Source of the DNA: Lepidonotus clava
Lineage: Eukaryota; Annelida; Polychaeta; Phyllodocida; Polynoidae
Direction: 5' to 3'
Assembly (NCBI GenBank): GCA_936440205.1
Contig: OW387150.1
Span: forward strand, 34,643,795-34,707,794
Length of the DNA stretch: 64,000 nucleotides
Position 1 is the first letter of the stretch. Each line of letters opens with the position of its first letter. The position numbers and the translations under genes are program-made. Positions 48,501 through 56,249 of this stretch are shown here, in pieces. The notes below the pieces were generated by a model that ran no database searches, was not told where the DNA came from, and was given only the letters and a program-made list of their open reading frames with translations.

Positions 48501-48612
48501 ACCAGCCGACTGAGTGCCCCTGGAACCATGGTGATGGGTCATAGAGCTACTCACCTCTCACTATAAGACAGACCCAGAGGACCACCAGCTGACTGAGTCC
48601 CCCTCTTCTCAT
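27017..48612 (-). CDS. Gene B: YWTD-propeller/EGF transmembrane receptor (15 coding exons)
   Basis: Predicted join on the minus strand: 48612-48555, 45577-45320, 44488-44320, 43016-42886, 41247-41088, 40674-40553, 39987-39859, 38914-38666, 38099-37931, 35489-35365, 33093-32934, 31531-31437, 28836-28801, 28153-28021, 27515-27017. Phases agree throughout (2493 nt, 830 residues). Layout: signal peptide 1-20; propeller 1 about 21-299; EGF 300-342; propeller 2 about 343-608; juxtamembrane 609-637; transmembrane helix about 638-661; then an RRKRKRR stop-transfer run and a 165-residue tail with proline-rich SH3-type stretches and tyrosines in YAEI (Y707), YMNL (Y803) and YVNN (Y813). YxN is a known Grb2-type SH2 ligand pattern. 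No LDL-A repeats and no NPxY endocytosis motif are seen. It is the inverted duplicate of gene A. First-exon choice is uncertain because that exon is amplified in tandem. Confidence 0.8.
28021..28153 (-). CDS. Gene B exon 14: transmembrane helix
   Basis: 133 bp, acceptor actgtttag, donor gtgaga. Encodes a Pro/Thr linker ([16 protein letters not shown]), a hydrophobic segment of about 24 residues ([20 protein letters not shown]...) and a basic RRK stop-transfer. This fixes the topology as type I. Confidence 0.85.
28801..28836 (-). CDS. Gene B exon 13: 36-bp microexon
   Basis: Acceptor ccacttctag/ggtgg type, donor gtaagt; reads [13 protein letters not shown] across its junctions. It is a small juxtamembrane linker, in phase with both neighbours. 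Skipping it would keep the frame (36 bp), so it could be alternative. Confidence 0.65.
28906..31392. mobile_element. CCCAGCCAAG-family MITE split by a long insertion
   Basis: Left end cccagccaaggaaatgac at 28906 with the family words gatgacttccaataacattg and aacattctgttt up to about 29240; family sequence resumes at about 30950 and ends cctgggttgg near 31392. Everything between is a foreign insertion within gene B intron 12. Confidence 0.55.
29257..30900 (+). mobile_element. Possible LTR-type element remnant (fossil)
   Basis: The insertion has an LTR-like control layout near 30200-30260: an aaccaatgag box, ctataaaaagg, then aataaac. A small perfect hairpin (aagacgc ttc gcgtctt) lies near its left edge. 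The GC content differs from the host intron. Boundaries, family and internal coding region are not resolved; it looks broken. The 158-codon minus frame 29247-29723 has no recognised domain. Confidence 0.35.
31437..31531 (-). CDS. Gene B exon 12: completes propeller 2
   Basis: 95 bp, acceptor ttttaacag, donor gtgagt. Encodes [20 protein letters not shown] and [10 protein letters not shown], the closing strand of the last blade (compare the R-x-H-x-x-R ends of LRP blades). Gene A lacks the second half of this exon. Confidence 0.82.
31737..32115. mobile_element. CCCAGCCAAG-family MITE, partial
   Basis: Left end cccagccaagttccgatgta, then the tttagtcagtctgttattta word, ending near gctgcaacgttttgataac. 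It lies in gene B intron 11. Confidence 0.55.
32934..33093 (-). CDS. Gene B exon 11: propeller 2, blades 5-6
   Basis: 160 bp, acceptor ccctccag, donor gacag|gtcagt. Encodes [20 protein letters not shown] and ends LYWAFNNDR. Matches gene A exon 11 in length and phase. Confidence 0.88.
33685..34339. mobile_element. CCCAGCCAAG-family MITE, complete
   Basis: Begins cccagccaaggtgcaacaca and ends aaccttggctggg, giving clear inverted ends. The interior is a chain of short palindromic modules (cagaatgtta..., ttaggt...acctaa). The gene A counterpart is at 14795-15371. Confidence 0.8.
35365..35489 (-). CDS. Gene B exon 10: propeller 2, blade 4
   Basis: 125 bp, acceptor ccatggtag, donor gtaact. Encodes [20 protein letters not shown] onwards; length and phase as in gene A exon 10. 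Confidence 0.87.
36560..37645. mobile_element. Degenerate CCCAGCCAAG-family MITE, expanded interior
   Basis: Family words near both edges (ctttttagtcagtctatacc; accaaccaaaatagtacagt; gttatgttgcttcttgccta), with many copies of the aggt/attctg modules between. At about 1.1 kb it is longer than its relatives, consistent with internal module duplication. It lies in gene B intron 9. Confidence 0.5.
37931..38099 (-). CDS. Gene B exon 9: propeller 2, blade 3
   Basis: 169 bp, acceptor tctcttacag, donor gtaagg. Encodes [19 protein letters not shown] and ends GIAMDPINR. Matches gene A exon 9. Confidence 0.87.
38666..38914 (-). CDS. Gene B exon 8: propeller 2, blades 1-2
   Basis: 249 bp, acceptor ttcctactccag, donor gtaagt. 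Encodes [19 protein letters not shown] and [17 protein letters not shown]. Very close to gene A exon 8 in sequence. Confidence 0.88.
39859..39987 (-). CDS. Gene B exon 7: EGF module
   Basis: 129 bp, acceptor ttggacag, donor gtgagt. Encodes [20 protein letters not shown], then [16 protein letters not shown]. Six cysteines in EGF spacing. Gene A differs most in the loop between the first two cysteines (GVGLGG for GAERGE). Confidence 0.88.
40553..40674 (-). CDS. Gene B exon 6: end of propeller 1
   Basis: 122 bp, acceptor cttatttcag, donor gtgaga. Encodes [20 protein letters not shown] onwards. Confidence 0.86.
41088..41247 (-). CDS. Gene B exon 5: propeller 1, blades 4-5
   Basis: 160 bp, acceptor tgcttttag, donor gtatgt. 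Encodes [20 protein letters not shown] and ends [10 protein letters not shown]. Confidence 0.87.
42886..43016 (-). CDS. Gene B exon 4: propeller 1, blade 3
   Basis: 131 bp, acceptor cttctattcag, donor gtaaat. Encodes [20 protein letters not shown] and ends [11 protein letters not shown]. Confidence 0.87.
43845..44117. mobile_element. MITE with GTGGATTCCACGTGGC ends
   Basis: The left end gtggattccacgtggcaac is mirrored by the right end caccacgtggaatccacac. It sits in gene B intron 3. A related internal stretch (gttgctgtgtttttgttgcc) occurs at the matching place in gene A near 7150, so a decayed orthologous copy is likely. Confidence 0.7.
44320..44488 (-). CDS. Gene B exon 3: propeller 1, blade 2
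   Basis: 169 bp, acceptor ctatattccag, donor gtgagt. Encodes [20 protein letters not shown] and ends GLALDPVNG. Only one acceptor is present here, unlike gene A. Confidence 0.87.
44750..44900. mobile_element. Degenerate MITE of the CAGGGGCGGATCC family
   Basis: Edges gtggtggattaagaggggc and aaaaatctctagctcctccc. Inverse counterpart of 5880-6029 in gene A intron 2. Confidence 0.5.
45320..45577 (-). CDS. Gene B exon 2: propeller 1, blade 1
   Basis: 258 bp, acceptor ttccttacag, donor gtatgt. Encodes [20 protein letters not shown] and [19 protein letters not shown] onwards. The phase 1 start fits both the tandem first exons at 47281-48612 and the gene A first exon. Confidence 0.87.
46512..46580 (+). 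repeat. tRNA-like sequence (SINE head or tRNA pseudogene)
   Basis: tagtatagaggttagca resembles a pol III A box and ggttcaaatccc a B box; the ends agcct/aggct could pair as an acceptor stem. The anticodon-loop region reads ctcacac (CAC, valine-like), but the variable/T-stem region is short, so a working tRNA is unlikely. It lies in gene B intron 1. Confidence 0.5.
46845..46940 (-). pseudogene. Relic copy of YWTD exon 3
   Basis: Minus strand: acceptor ctatatccag, then an open stretch [20 protein letters not shown] continuing to VYTSDL, clearly homologous to exon 3 of genes A and B but cut off about halfway with no donor. It has lost one codon (PDGLA became PGLA). It sits between exon 2 and the first-exon array of gene B, in gene B orientation, and implies a third partial copy of the locus. 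Confidence 0.75.
47281..48612 (-). repeat. Minisatellite of gene B first exons (17 units, 76/83 bp)
   Basis: Minus-strand start codons lie at plus positions 47324, 47407, 47490, 47573, 47649, 47732, 47815, 47891, 47967, 48043, 48126, 48209, 48285, 48361, 48444, 48527 and 48610 (left base of each). Intervals are 83 or 76 bp; the 7-bp difference lies outside the coding part. Units 2-16 read [19 protein letters not shown] with substitutions and unit 17 [19 protein letters not shown]; each then continues into a gtgagt donor in phase 1, matching exon 2. Unit 1 lacks the donor. Units 2-4 and 10-12 share the same variants, showing a multi-unit duplication. Confidence 0.92.
48555..48612 (-). CDS. Gene B exon 1 (outermost unit): signal peptide
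   Basis: 58 bp: [19 protein letters not shown] plus one base, donor gtgagt, joining exon 2 as ...IVRA-EATDQN. It is the promoter-proximal unit of the tandem array and is diverged at its 5' side (ATGAGAAGA in place of ATGGTTACA). It is chosen as the default first exon because a scanning ribosome or nearest promoter would meet it first; any of units 2-16 would give nearly the same peptide. A TATA-like word ctatata lies about 20 bp upstream and ccataaagg about 120 bp upstream. Confidence 0.6.
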
Positions 48613-48785
48613 TATGATCAGGTGTTGTGTATATAGTGTAATCCGTGACCAGAATGAGGGGCTCTCCTCACTCCCAGCCTGTCCAAGGTCCACCAGGAAG
48701 GGAAACTACCACCGGATCTGACTGGCCCTTTATGGAGTGCTGTGTTTGGGTCATTGATTTTGACCTTCACGATAGAAGATGTTCA

Positions 48786-49113
48786 GGGGCCCATCGAATA
48801 ACCAAACTCTCATAACAGTGCGAGTTCTCGGAGGACTTAGATATGGATCTTGCAACAATGATATCCTTAAGTTTTTCAATATGCCAATCCTCACAACAGC
48901 GATGATTTTGTACACATTTTTAACACATCTAATTGACTGATAAATACATTTCCGCCACTTGCCTCCTGTACATTTTATAAGCCTGAGGACACACCTGACA
49001 GAATATTATGATTTGCTGGCAAATTTGAAAAAAGGGTGTGCCAACCCTCACTGTTGTTAGGAAAGTGGGATTCCCTCTTGTTCAACAGGGAGACCCGTTA
49101 TGGGACGGAGCAC
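48786..49113. mobile_element. MITE, GTGCTCYGTCSCATAACGGG family
   Basis: The right end cccgttatgggacggagcac is the complement of the left end of the copy at 3043; the left end is gggcccatcgaataaccaaa. It lies just upstream of the gene B first-exon array. Confidence 0.65.
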
Positions 49114-51165
49114 AGAGGTATAGCCAGCCCTAAAGTCAAAGCGGTTTTGAAGTAAAATTGAGGGGGTTCCAGGTAAATTTAAGGGGTTTACAACCAACAT
49201 TATTGACATGTGTTCTTATATTCTATTCATGTTTTGGGAAACCAAAAGGGTTCCAAATAGCCAGGAACCTCCTCTGGCTCCGCCAGGAACCCCCCAGGCT
49301 CCGCCATTGATGTTCATAGTCCTCAATTTCTACTATCAGCAAGAGTCTATCAAAGGGTCCATTTTCAAAAAGTCCTGAGAGGGAAAATTATATGAAAGGG
49401 AATTATGTATCTAATTACGTATATCTAAGAACGTCAATATACACATGGGACAAGCCGAGCAGGGGCCTGTTACATAACAAACCTCTGTCCTGCTATGTGA
49501 GTTTTGCGTTTTATAAAGTTACAACCACCTTTTTGGGTGCCATAGCTATGTGAGTTTTGATTTTGCTTTCGTGCATGGTTTATGAGAGTTTTGGGTCAAG
49601 TTACACAAGTTTTGGGTCGATTTATGCAAGTTTTGGGTCAATTTATGTGAGTTTTGTTATGAAACGGACTTTTGAAACTTTCTTACAGTTTCCGTAAGCT
49701 AACATAAAACTATCGTAACTGCGGAGCTTCTTATGAAACACCCCATGGTGCACTTGACCTCCCATAGACTAAGTGGGCCATGAGCTGGTGAGTCAGTGAG
49801 GGGGGGAGGGGGGGAGGGGACCCGGACACATTGTGACAGGGATTTCTACATGCACAGGGGCCCTTAACAGAAGGTCCTTCTGTAAACTACCAAATTAGGT
49901 GAAGTTTGAGTAATACTATAATGTACATCAACCCATAAGATTACCCATACACTGTCATACGTGAGCTATTGGATTACCTCATGGGAGAGGGTTTTTTTTT
50001 CTTTTTTGCGCTGTTGGAAAAAAATTCTTTAATGACTTTTGGACCGAATTTTACATTAAAAAATGGAAACTTGGTCAAAAAAATCTGCCACTGGTACAAC
50101 TCAAATAACAAGTATCTGGTCTCTGTTGTACCAGTTGTATACATTGTTTTACAGTCTACAATTATATTAATTAAATATAGACATTATATTCTCAGACCTG
50201 TATTACAGGCCTGTTTACATAATTTCTTTACACAATCAGAAATGAAAAGACATCTAATGGTAATGTAAATATGAATTCAAATTATTACCATTATTATTGA
50301 CGTTTTGTGATTTTTTCAGCAAAGGTCTCAAGTATCCAACTGGCAACATGGTTACATATGTGACCCCACACCACTAAATGAGGCATAAGTCGCTGTGTAA
50401 AGTCCTGAGATAATTGCATAATAAGAGAAAGAAGTCAAAAAGTCAAAAAATGAGTTTTCTCCAGAAATCATAAGGTAAACACCTCAGCTATATAGTTTAC
50501 TATGAAATTTATAGGAATGATTCATTTTACAGGCATATTACACAGGTTTTCTGGATTGTCCTTAATTTGGTCTATGACAATTTTCTAATCTAATCTTTAA
50601 GGCAATTTTTCTCTAACTAGCCCTTTCTGATCCTCTATGCTTCTAACAAGCATAACTCAAGTTCTACAAATGATAGAAACATAATTCTTTCACAATTGTA
50701 AAGCTTATGTCACCTTCTCCAAGGATTCATGAAAACATCAAAAACTTGTATCTGCAACTTATGCCTCATTATGTGGTGGGGGGTCACATATGTGTTATTT
50801 CAATTTATTCTTTATTTGGGGGCAAGCATTTATAAAAGTATTAGGACCTCGTTCTCTAACCCAGGTATCTGGTTCAGGGTGCTTTGATGGCATGTTGCAC
50901 AATATCGTTACAACGCAAACCATCAAAACAATGAAACCTTTTGTTGTTACTTTGCATGTAACAATGATTGTTTTGACACTCGAAAAATCCGTAGTAAGAA
51001 TGATCTTAATTAGCTGTAATTTTCAGAGGAAATAATCTTGTTTTCCCCCTTCATATATCAATTTACAGAATTTAATTTCATCCAGTAGATACAGATGTTT
51101 TGTTACAAAAATGATCTTAAAGTTATTTTTAAGTTATTGTAACAACAAAATATCACTGTGCAGCA
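49114..51165. other. Intergenic, short repeats only
   Basis: No exon recognised. About four diverged tandem words of the type gttttgggtcaatttatg lie at 49550-49660, and a G-rich run at 49799-49820. Confidence 0.45.
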
Positions 51166-51732
51166 GTGGCCCGTTGCACAATGGGTTTCGTAACAACGAA
51201 AATATTGTAAATAGCGAAAGAGTTCGTTGTTGCTTAATAAATTATTTGCAAGTATTTTCTTAACAAAGATAAAAGTGGACCGTGACATGATTGACTGTTA
51301 ATAAAGACAGAATTGCAAGTATTTTCGTAACAAAGATATCTTTATGACAACAAAGATATCTTTGTTACGAAAATACTTGCAATTCTGTCTTTGTATTCCG
51401 GGGGTAGCACTCACGCTTCGTTGGTGTCATCATTGCGAATGACGACTGACAGCTTGATGTCTTCGCTCGATGTAAATAAAGACTTCCCACCTATTTTCTA
51501 ACCGTTTTGGATTTGAATATGGTCATTAAGGTTAAGTTTTTTATTTTTTTGTAACAAAGATATCTTTGTAAAGATATCGTTGCAAAGATATCTTTGTTCA
51601 TTGTGCAACGGCTTTTCTTCCCTGTTATGTAGAGGGGTTTTCGTAATAAAGAAACATTTCGCTATTAAGCATTTGTTCGTTGTGCTTTCGTTGTTTTATC
51701 CTAACAACGAAATTCTATTGTGCAACGGGCCA
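51166..51732. mobile_element. MITE, GTGGCCCRTTGCACAA family, with inner hairpin
   Basis: Begins gtggcccgttgcacaatggg and ends attctattgtgcaacgggcc. It is longer than its relatives because of an inner segment that includes the perfect hairpin at 51303-51392. Confidence 0.75.
51303..51392. repeat. Perfect 41-bp inverted repeat, 8-base loop
   Basis: Left arm 51303-51343, right arm 51352-51392, complementary at all 41 positions; the loop is atgacaac. The arms contain aaagatatcttt, itself palindromic. Confidence 0.95.
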
Positions 51733-52110
51733 CAGGCCACACAGGTGTGTCTGTAATATGAATTTACTGTTACACTGATAACGCGCCAGGAATAGTTTCC
51801 TTACTAGGATGTCCTTGTTACGATGATGCCAATTTGTTTTAATTCACTATTTAGGCAAACAAAAAAGGAGGACTAATACTATCTAGGTAAACATTCCAAA
51901 TCACGATTTCAATTGAATATTAGGACAATATTAGAGAGCCCTATTGTCCTTTTCCATGTTGTGAGGAGATATAGACACACACAAATATAATGTATACTTA
52001 AATCTATGTATACATACATACATAATAATATATAAATCTGAAAAGATACGTACCTACATTTGTACATACACATATTATGGGTAATATAATGTATATGTGT
52101 GTGTATATGA

Positions 52111-52130
52111 TTATATATATATATATATAT
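52111..52130. repeat. AT microsatellite
   Basis: A run of (TA)n within a larger stretch of tgtg/tata-rich sequence. The minus-strand frame over it is low-complexity. Confidence 0.8.
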
Positions 52131-52674
52131 AAGATGTACTAATGACAAGTTGTCCTTCTATTGATTGTGCTTTTATGATGTTCAGTTTCAAAGGAACATA
52201 ATTATTAGATGTAGTCACTAACCCATATAAGTAACTCATATAGATGTAATTCCTTTGTTCCATTAAGCTTGTTGATCATGTTACAGGCCCAGGGTGACTT
52301 CAGCTCTTATAATGCTCTAGCTTCAGGAATAGATAACGAGTGGAGATATGGGTCGACATGACCCACACATTTGTGGCTCATCGCACTATGACATTATACT
52401 GTTGTAATAGCTGTAAGATCGTTATCGTAACAAGGGTAGTTATTGTTATAATGATCCTCTTAATATCTCGGTTTCTACTGGCTGAAATCAAATTCTGTAA
52501 ATTGATATATGAAGGGGAAAAATAAGATCATTTCCTGTAAAGATTAGAGGTGTATTACAGGAGTGTAAAGTTTTCTTTTTGAATGTCAAAACAATTGTTA
52601 TTACGCATAAAGTAACAATGAAAGGTTTTGTTGTTTTGCTGATTTTTCGTTGTTGTGAACAGTATTGTGCAACA

Positions 52675-52973
52675 GTGGCCCGTTGCACAATGGGTTCGTA
52701 ACAACGAAAATTATTTTTATTAACGAAATTAATATTTTCGTAACAACGATGGTTTATACACATTGTTTTTCTATATTTAGAATGCAGCCAGAGAGCTGTA
52801 ACTTTTACTGATTTGTCCTTAATTCTTTTCCTTTTTACATCAATTTACAGAATTCAATTTCATTAATCAGAACCAGAGATTTTACTATGTTTGTAAAATC
52901 GTAACAAAGATATCTTTAACAAAGATATCTTTGTTTGATCATAACAACGAAATTCTATTGTGCAACAGGCCAC
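52675..52973. mobile_element. MITE, GTGGCCCRTTGCACAA family
   Basis: Begins gtggcccgttgcacaatggg and ends attctattgtgcaacaggcc. Collinear with 2194-2492. Confidence 0.8.
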
Positions 52974-52974
52974 A

Positions 52975-53292
52975 GTGCCCCATTGCACAATGGGTTTCGT
53001 AACAACGAAAACATTGTAAACAACGAAACATTTCGTTGTTACTTTTATCGTAACAACGATGGTTTTGCACAATTTTTTTTCTATATTTAGAATGTTCCCA
53101 AAGAGCTGTAACTTTTACTGATTTTTTAATAATTTTTTCTTAGTTCATAACACTTTACAGAATTTAATTTCATTCATTAGATCCCGAGATATTGTATTTT
53201 CATTACAACAAAACTTTTCGTTACTAAGCAAAAGTTTGTTGTGCTTTCGTTGTTTTATCTTAGTAACGAAATTCTATTGTGCAACGGGCCAC
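52975..53292. mobile_element. MITE, GTGGCCCRTTGCACAA family
   Basis: Begins gtgccccattgcacaatggg directly after the previous copy and ends ctattgtgcaacgggccac. A further end fragment (tgtggcccattgcacaattt) follows at about 53350. Confidence 0.8.
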
Positions 53293-53463
53293 AGGCCACT
53301 AATATTAAATTGGTCCACATACTGACGCTATTATAATAAAAAGGACCGCTGTGGCCCATTGCACAATTTTAACAACGATAACTTTAAGACACATGTCATT
53401 ACAAAGATTACAAAGAGTAATTATCGATATTGTTGTTGCGAGATGCTAAGTGGAATACGGCCT

Positions 53464-53603
53464 TTACTCATCATGTGGGAAAGTGATGCTCTCAAAACGT
53501 GTCAGGGTCAGCCGGATGTTAGATCTAGGATCTAACATGGTCATCTGTTCCAAGTGCACATCAGTGACCTTCTTTTCTTGTATGTCAGGAGCCCTGTGAA
53601 AAT
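53464..53603 (-). CDS. Lone terminal exon of an unidentified gene
   Basis: On the minus strand an acceptor (tctattgtag) is followed by 45 codons and TAA. The peptide starts FHRAPDIQEKKVTDVHLEQM and ends RLTLTRFESITFPHDE, with balanced, non-repetitive composition and an alternating hydrophobic stretch suggesting a beta-strand. It would be entered with two bases of a split codon. I do not recognise the family and could not find convincing upstream exons between here and 59300, so it may be a real 3' exon with far exons, or a pseudogene relic. Confidence 0.4.
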
Positions 53604-56249
53604 CTACAATAGAAAGGAAAAGGAAATATTTAGGATAATGATATCCACATGCTTAAAAGTTAGTTAAAAGCGAATATAAAGGGTGTAGATGGGGGGTCCC
53701 TATGTCGCATGTTGAATTTAAAAAGTACCTGTGTCACCTGTCACTATAATATTATGTTGAATTTCCATGTCGATCTTAAGAGCCTCCCATGTCGCATGTC
53801 GAATTCAAGAAATACCATATGTCATGTCGTTTATTTTTTCTTCATGTCACTAAGCTCCATGTTGCATGTCGAATCTAAGAAATGGCCTTGTCGCCATGCC
53901 GAATATAAGGGTCTACACCATAATATAGATGATTGTGTTATCTCGCTGATAAATAAATGCTGTACGTTTTTTGTTTAATTTTGAAAATTCTCTGCTCAGG
54001 AAAGGTTGAGCCATTTAATTACTGTACCAATAACATTAATTTCTAGTGTCTGTACTTATACTGAAGACAAATGGTAATAGTTAAAATCTTACGGCTTGAG
54101 ATCGCCCAGCATGTTTTAAATTGATGTTCTGTTTCTATGTGTGTCTTAATTTATAACTTTCACTGTTATCGAATTTATAAGTGTAACTGTTAGTGTTCGA
54201 TGTTCCTAATTGTATGACTGATGAAGATTGTTCTAAGTCCTCTGTAAACCCAACGAAAACCGGCTCCTGCCGATAGATTTTCAGAATAAATAAAGGAATT
54301 AAAAAATAATAATTGTGTTTTGAATGTTAAATTCGGCTGGTTAAGAAAACAAACCGAAACAATCCCCCAAAAGCGCTTCCCTCAAATTTTGTATTCACAC
54401 TCCTTGGTCCATCACTGACGATAGGCCTACCGAACTTTAATTCAGGCCGCCTGGGTGACCGTCAAAGTTTGTAATAGACAGAGGGATGTAACAAAGTGCC
54501 AGACTTCATATCCGTGTGGAGGTTCCCCAGTCCCCGGAACTGCCCTCACCCCGCATCTCAGACCCCCCTCCTTCCTTCCCACTCCCTGGGCCCTTGATGG
54601 GGGGTCTTAATGTCGAACTTAAAGGAAAGCTTGCACATAATTAAAGAATAAATATTTTTGAGTGCAATTCGTTAAGCATAAAAAATGCATCATTAACTAT
54701 TAATGCTAGAGATATTTCAAGAATATACCAAATAAAGATAGAGTTAAGATACTTTGATATTTGGTCTATTTCATGTGTTTTAAGGGAAATCCCCAAATTT
54801 GTGACGTCACAAGGACAGTTATGGGGAATCCCAGCTTTCAATAAAAGGGAATCCCCCTGCCTCACACGTGTATAGAAAGGAAATTAAACATAAGCATAAT
54901 ATATTTTCATTTAGCCCAATTCAGGCTATTATTATTTGTATATTTTAACATCTTTAATTCATTCAATTTCATGAAAATTCAAAGTTATTTTGAAAGGGAT
55001 ATCCCATTATTATGACGTAGCAAGGGGAGTACTGACAATTTCAGAAATTAGGAAATTCCCAATTTTTATTTCAATTCCTTTATAATTCACTTAAACTTTG
55101 AGTTTTTCCAAATCTTTCTTTTGAAATAGTTTTAGATTGCCAATGAGTAGCTAATTAAACCAAAATATTCTTATGAAACATTATGTGCAAGGTTTCCTTT
55201 AAGAAATGGTAATGTAGCCCATCCCTTAACTCCCCATGTCGTATGTTGCCTCTAAGATGTTGCCATGTCCCAGTTTGAAACAAGCCATGCCATGTCTTTT
55301 ACTTTTTTACTCATGTCATTAAGCCTCATACACCATCATTAAAGTTTACAATGAAATATTTTCAACATTAAATCCGTACTTATTCCATGAAGATAGATGT
55401 TTAATGCAAAAAACAACCAAATCAAATTGGTTGATAAATTGCTCATGATAATGGTAACTGCAGTTTTAAAATTATATTGGCCTTTTCCCTATAGGAACCA
55501 ATGTTAATGCCTGTCAGCCCAACATTTAATGTCCAACCCTATTTTGCCCTGAAATACAGCATTTTGATTAGCTGGCAAACCTGCAAATCTGTCAATTAGC
55601 AACATTTAAGAAATCATTGTATTTCATCAGTACTTACAGAAATAGAAAATATAATTCTTGGTTATTTCAGTAGCCCAACTTTAGGAGATAAGGGTAGCTT
55701 AAATACTAACTTTATTCAATCCTGGGATATACCCAATGTGGGATGGGCTCCTTTCAAATCACATTCTCTAGAAAAGTTCACGCTTCATGAAAGACCGAAC
55801 GATAATGGTGTTTTCTTTTGAACTTATACTTCAACCATATCAAAGAAGAAGTCCATTACATATGCCCATCTTGCCTTTTGGTGGTTGTGATTAATCATGT
55901 AATAGATAGTCAATTCATACCTGACATATCGAGCCTGTTATGTTCAAAGTTAAACTTAGCCTTTACATTATTCATAAATGAATGTTCTATCAGTTAACAT
56001 TTGAAACAGTGGTTTCCATAATTTTTTTTTATTTTTTATTTCACATTATTTAATCTGGTTACAATCGAATTATTATGACTCCGGTCTCCCTTGTAATCCA
56101 GGGGCCTTTCCACATCTATTCATTTCTAGTATACCAATTTAACAGGTGAAGGTGAAAGAAGAATAATGAGATGGTAATGATGGTGATAAAGCATACTTAC
56201 ACACATCAATAGCTTATTACTCCCACAGAGCAATTCCTATATTATTCCA
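53604..56249. other. Intergenic; dispersed short repeats, no gene recognised
   Basis: 53650-53930 and 54590-55330 hold repeats of the type gtcgcatgtcgaatttaagaa and gggtctacacc, also found at 13435-13590, 38160-38310 and 45040-45230. Around 54200-54300 is the 3' tail of some retroelement (ctgatgaag...cgaaaaccgg, then aataaataaagg). No exons could be supported. Confidence 0.45.

Noticed and set aside
47281-48612. CRISPR-like array
   Set aside because: Direct repeats without unique spacers, in a eukaryotic gene context; the units are coding first exons.
54215-54262. Hammerhead-like words ctgatga ... cgaaa at a retroelement tail
   Set aside because: The bases between them do not form a convincing stem II and no stem I/III pairing was found; more likely an ordinary retroelement 3' UTR.
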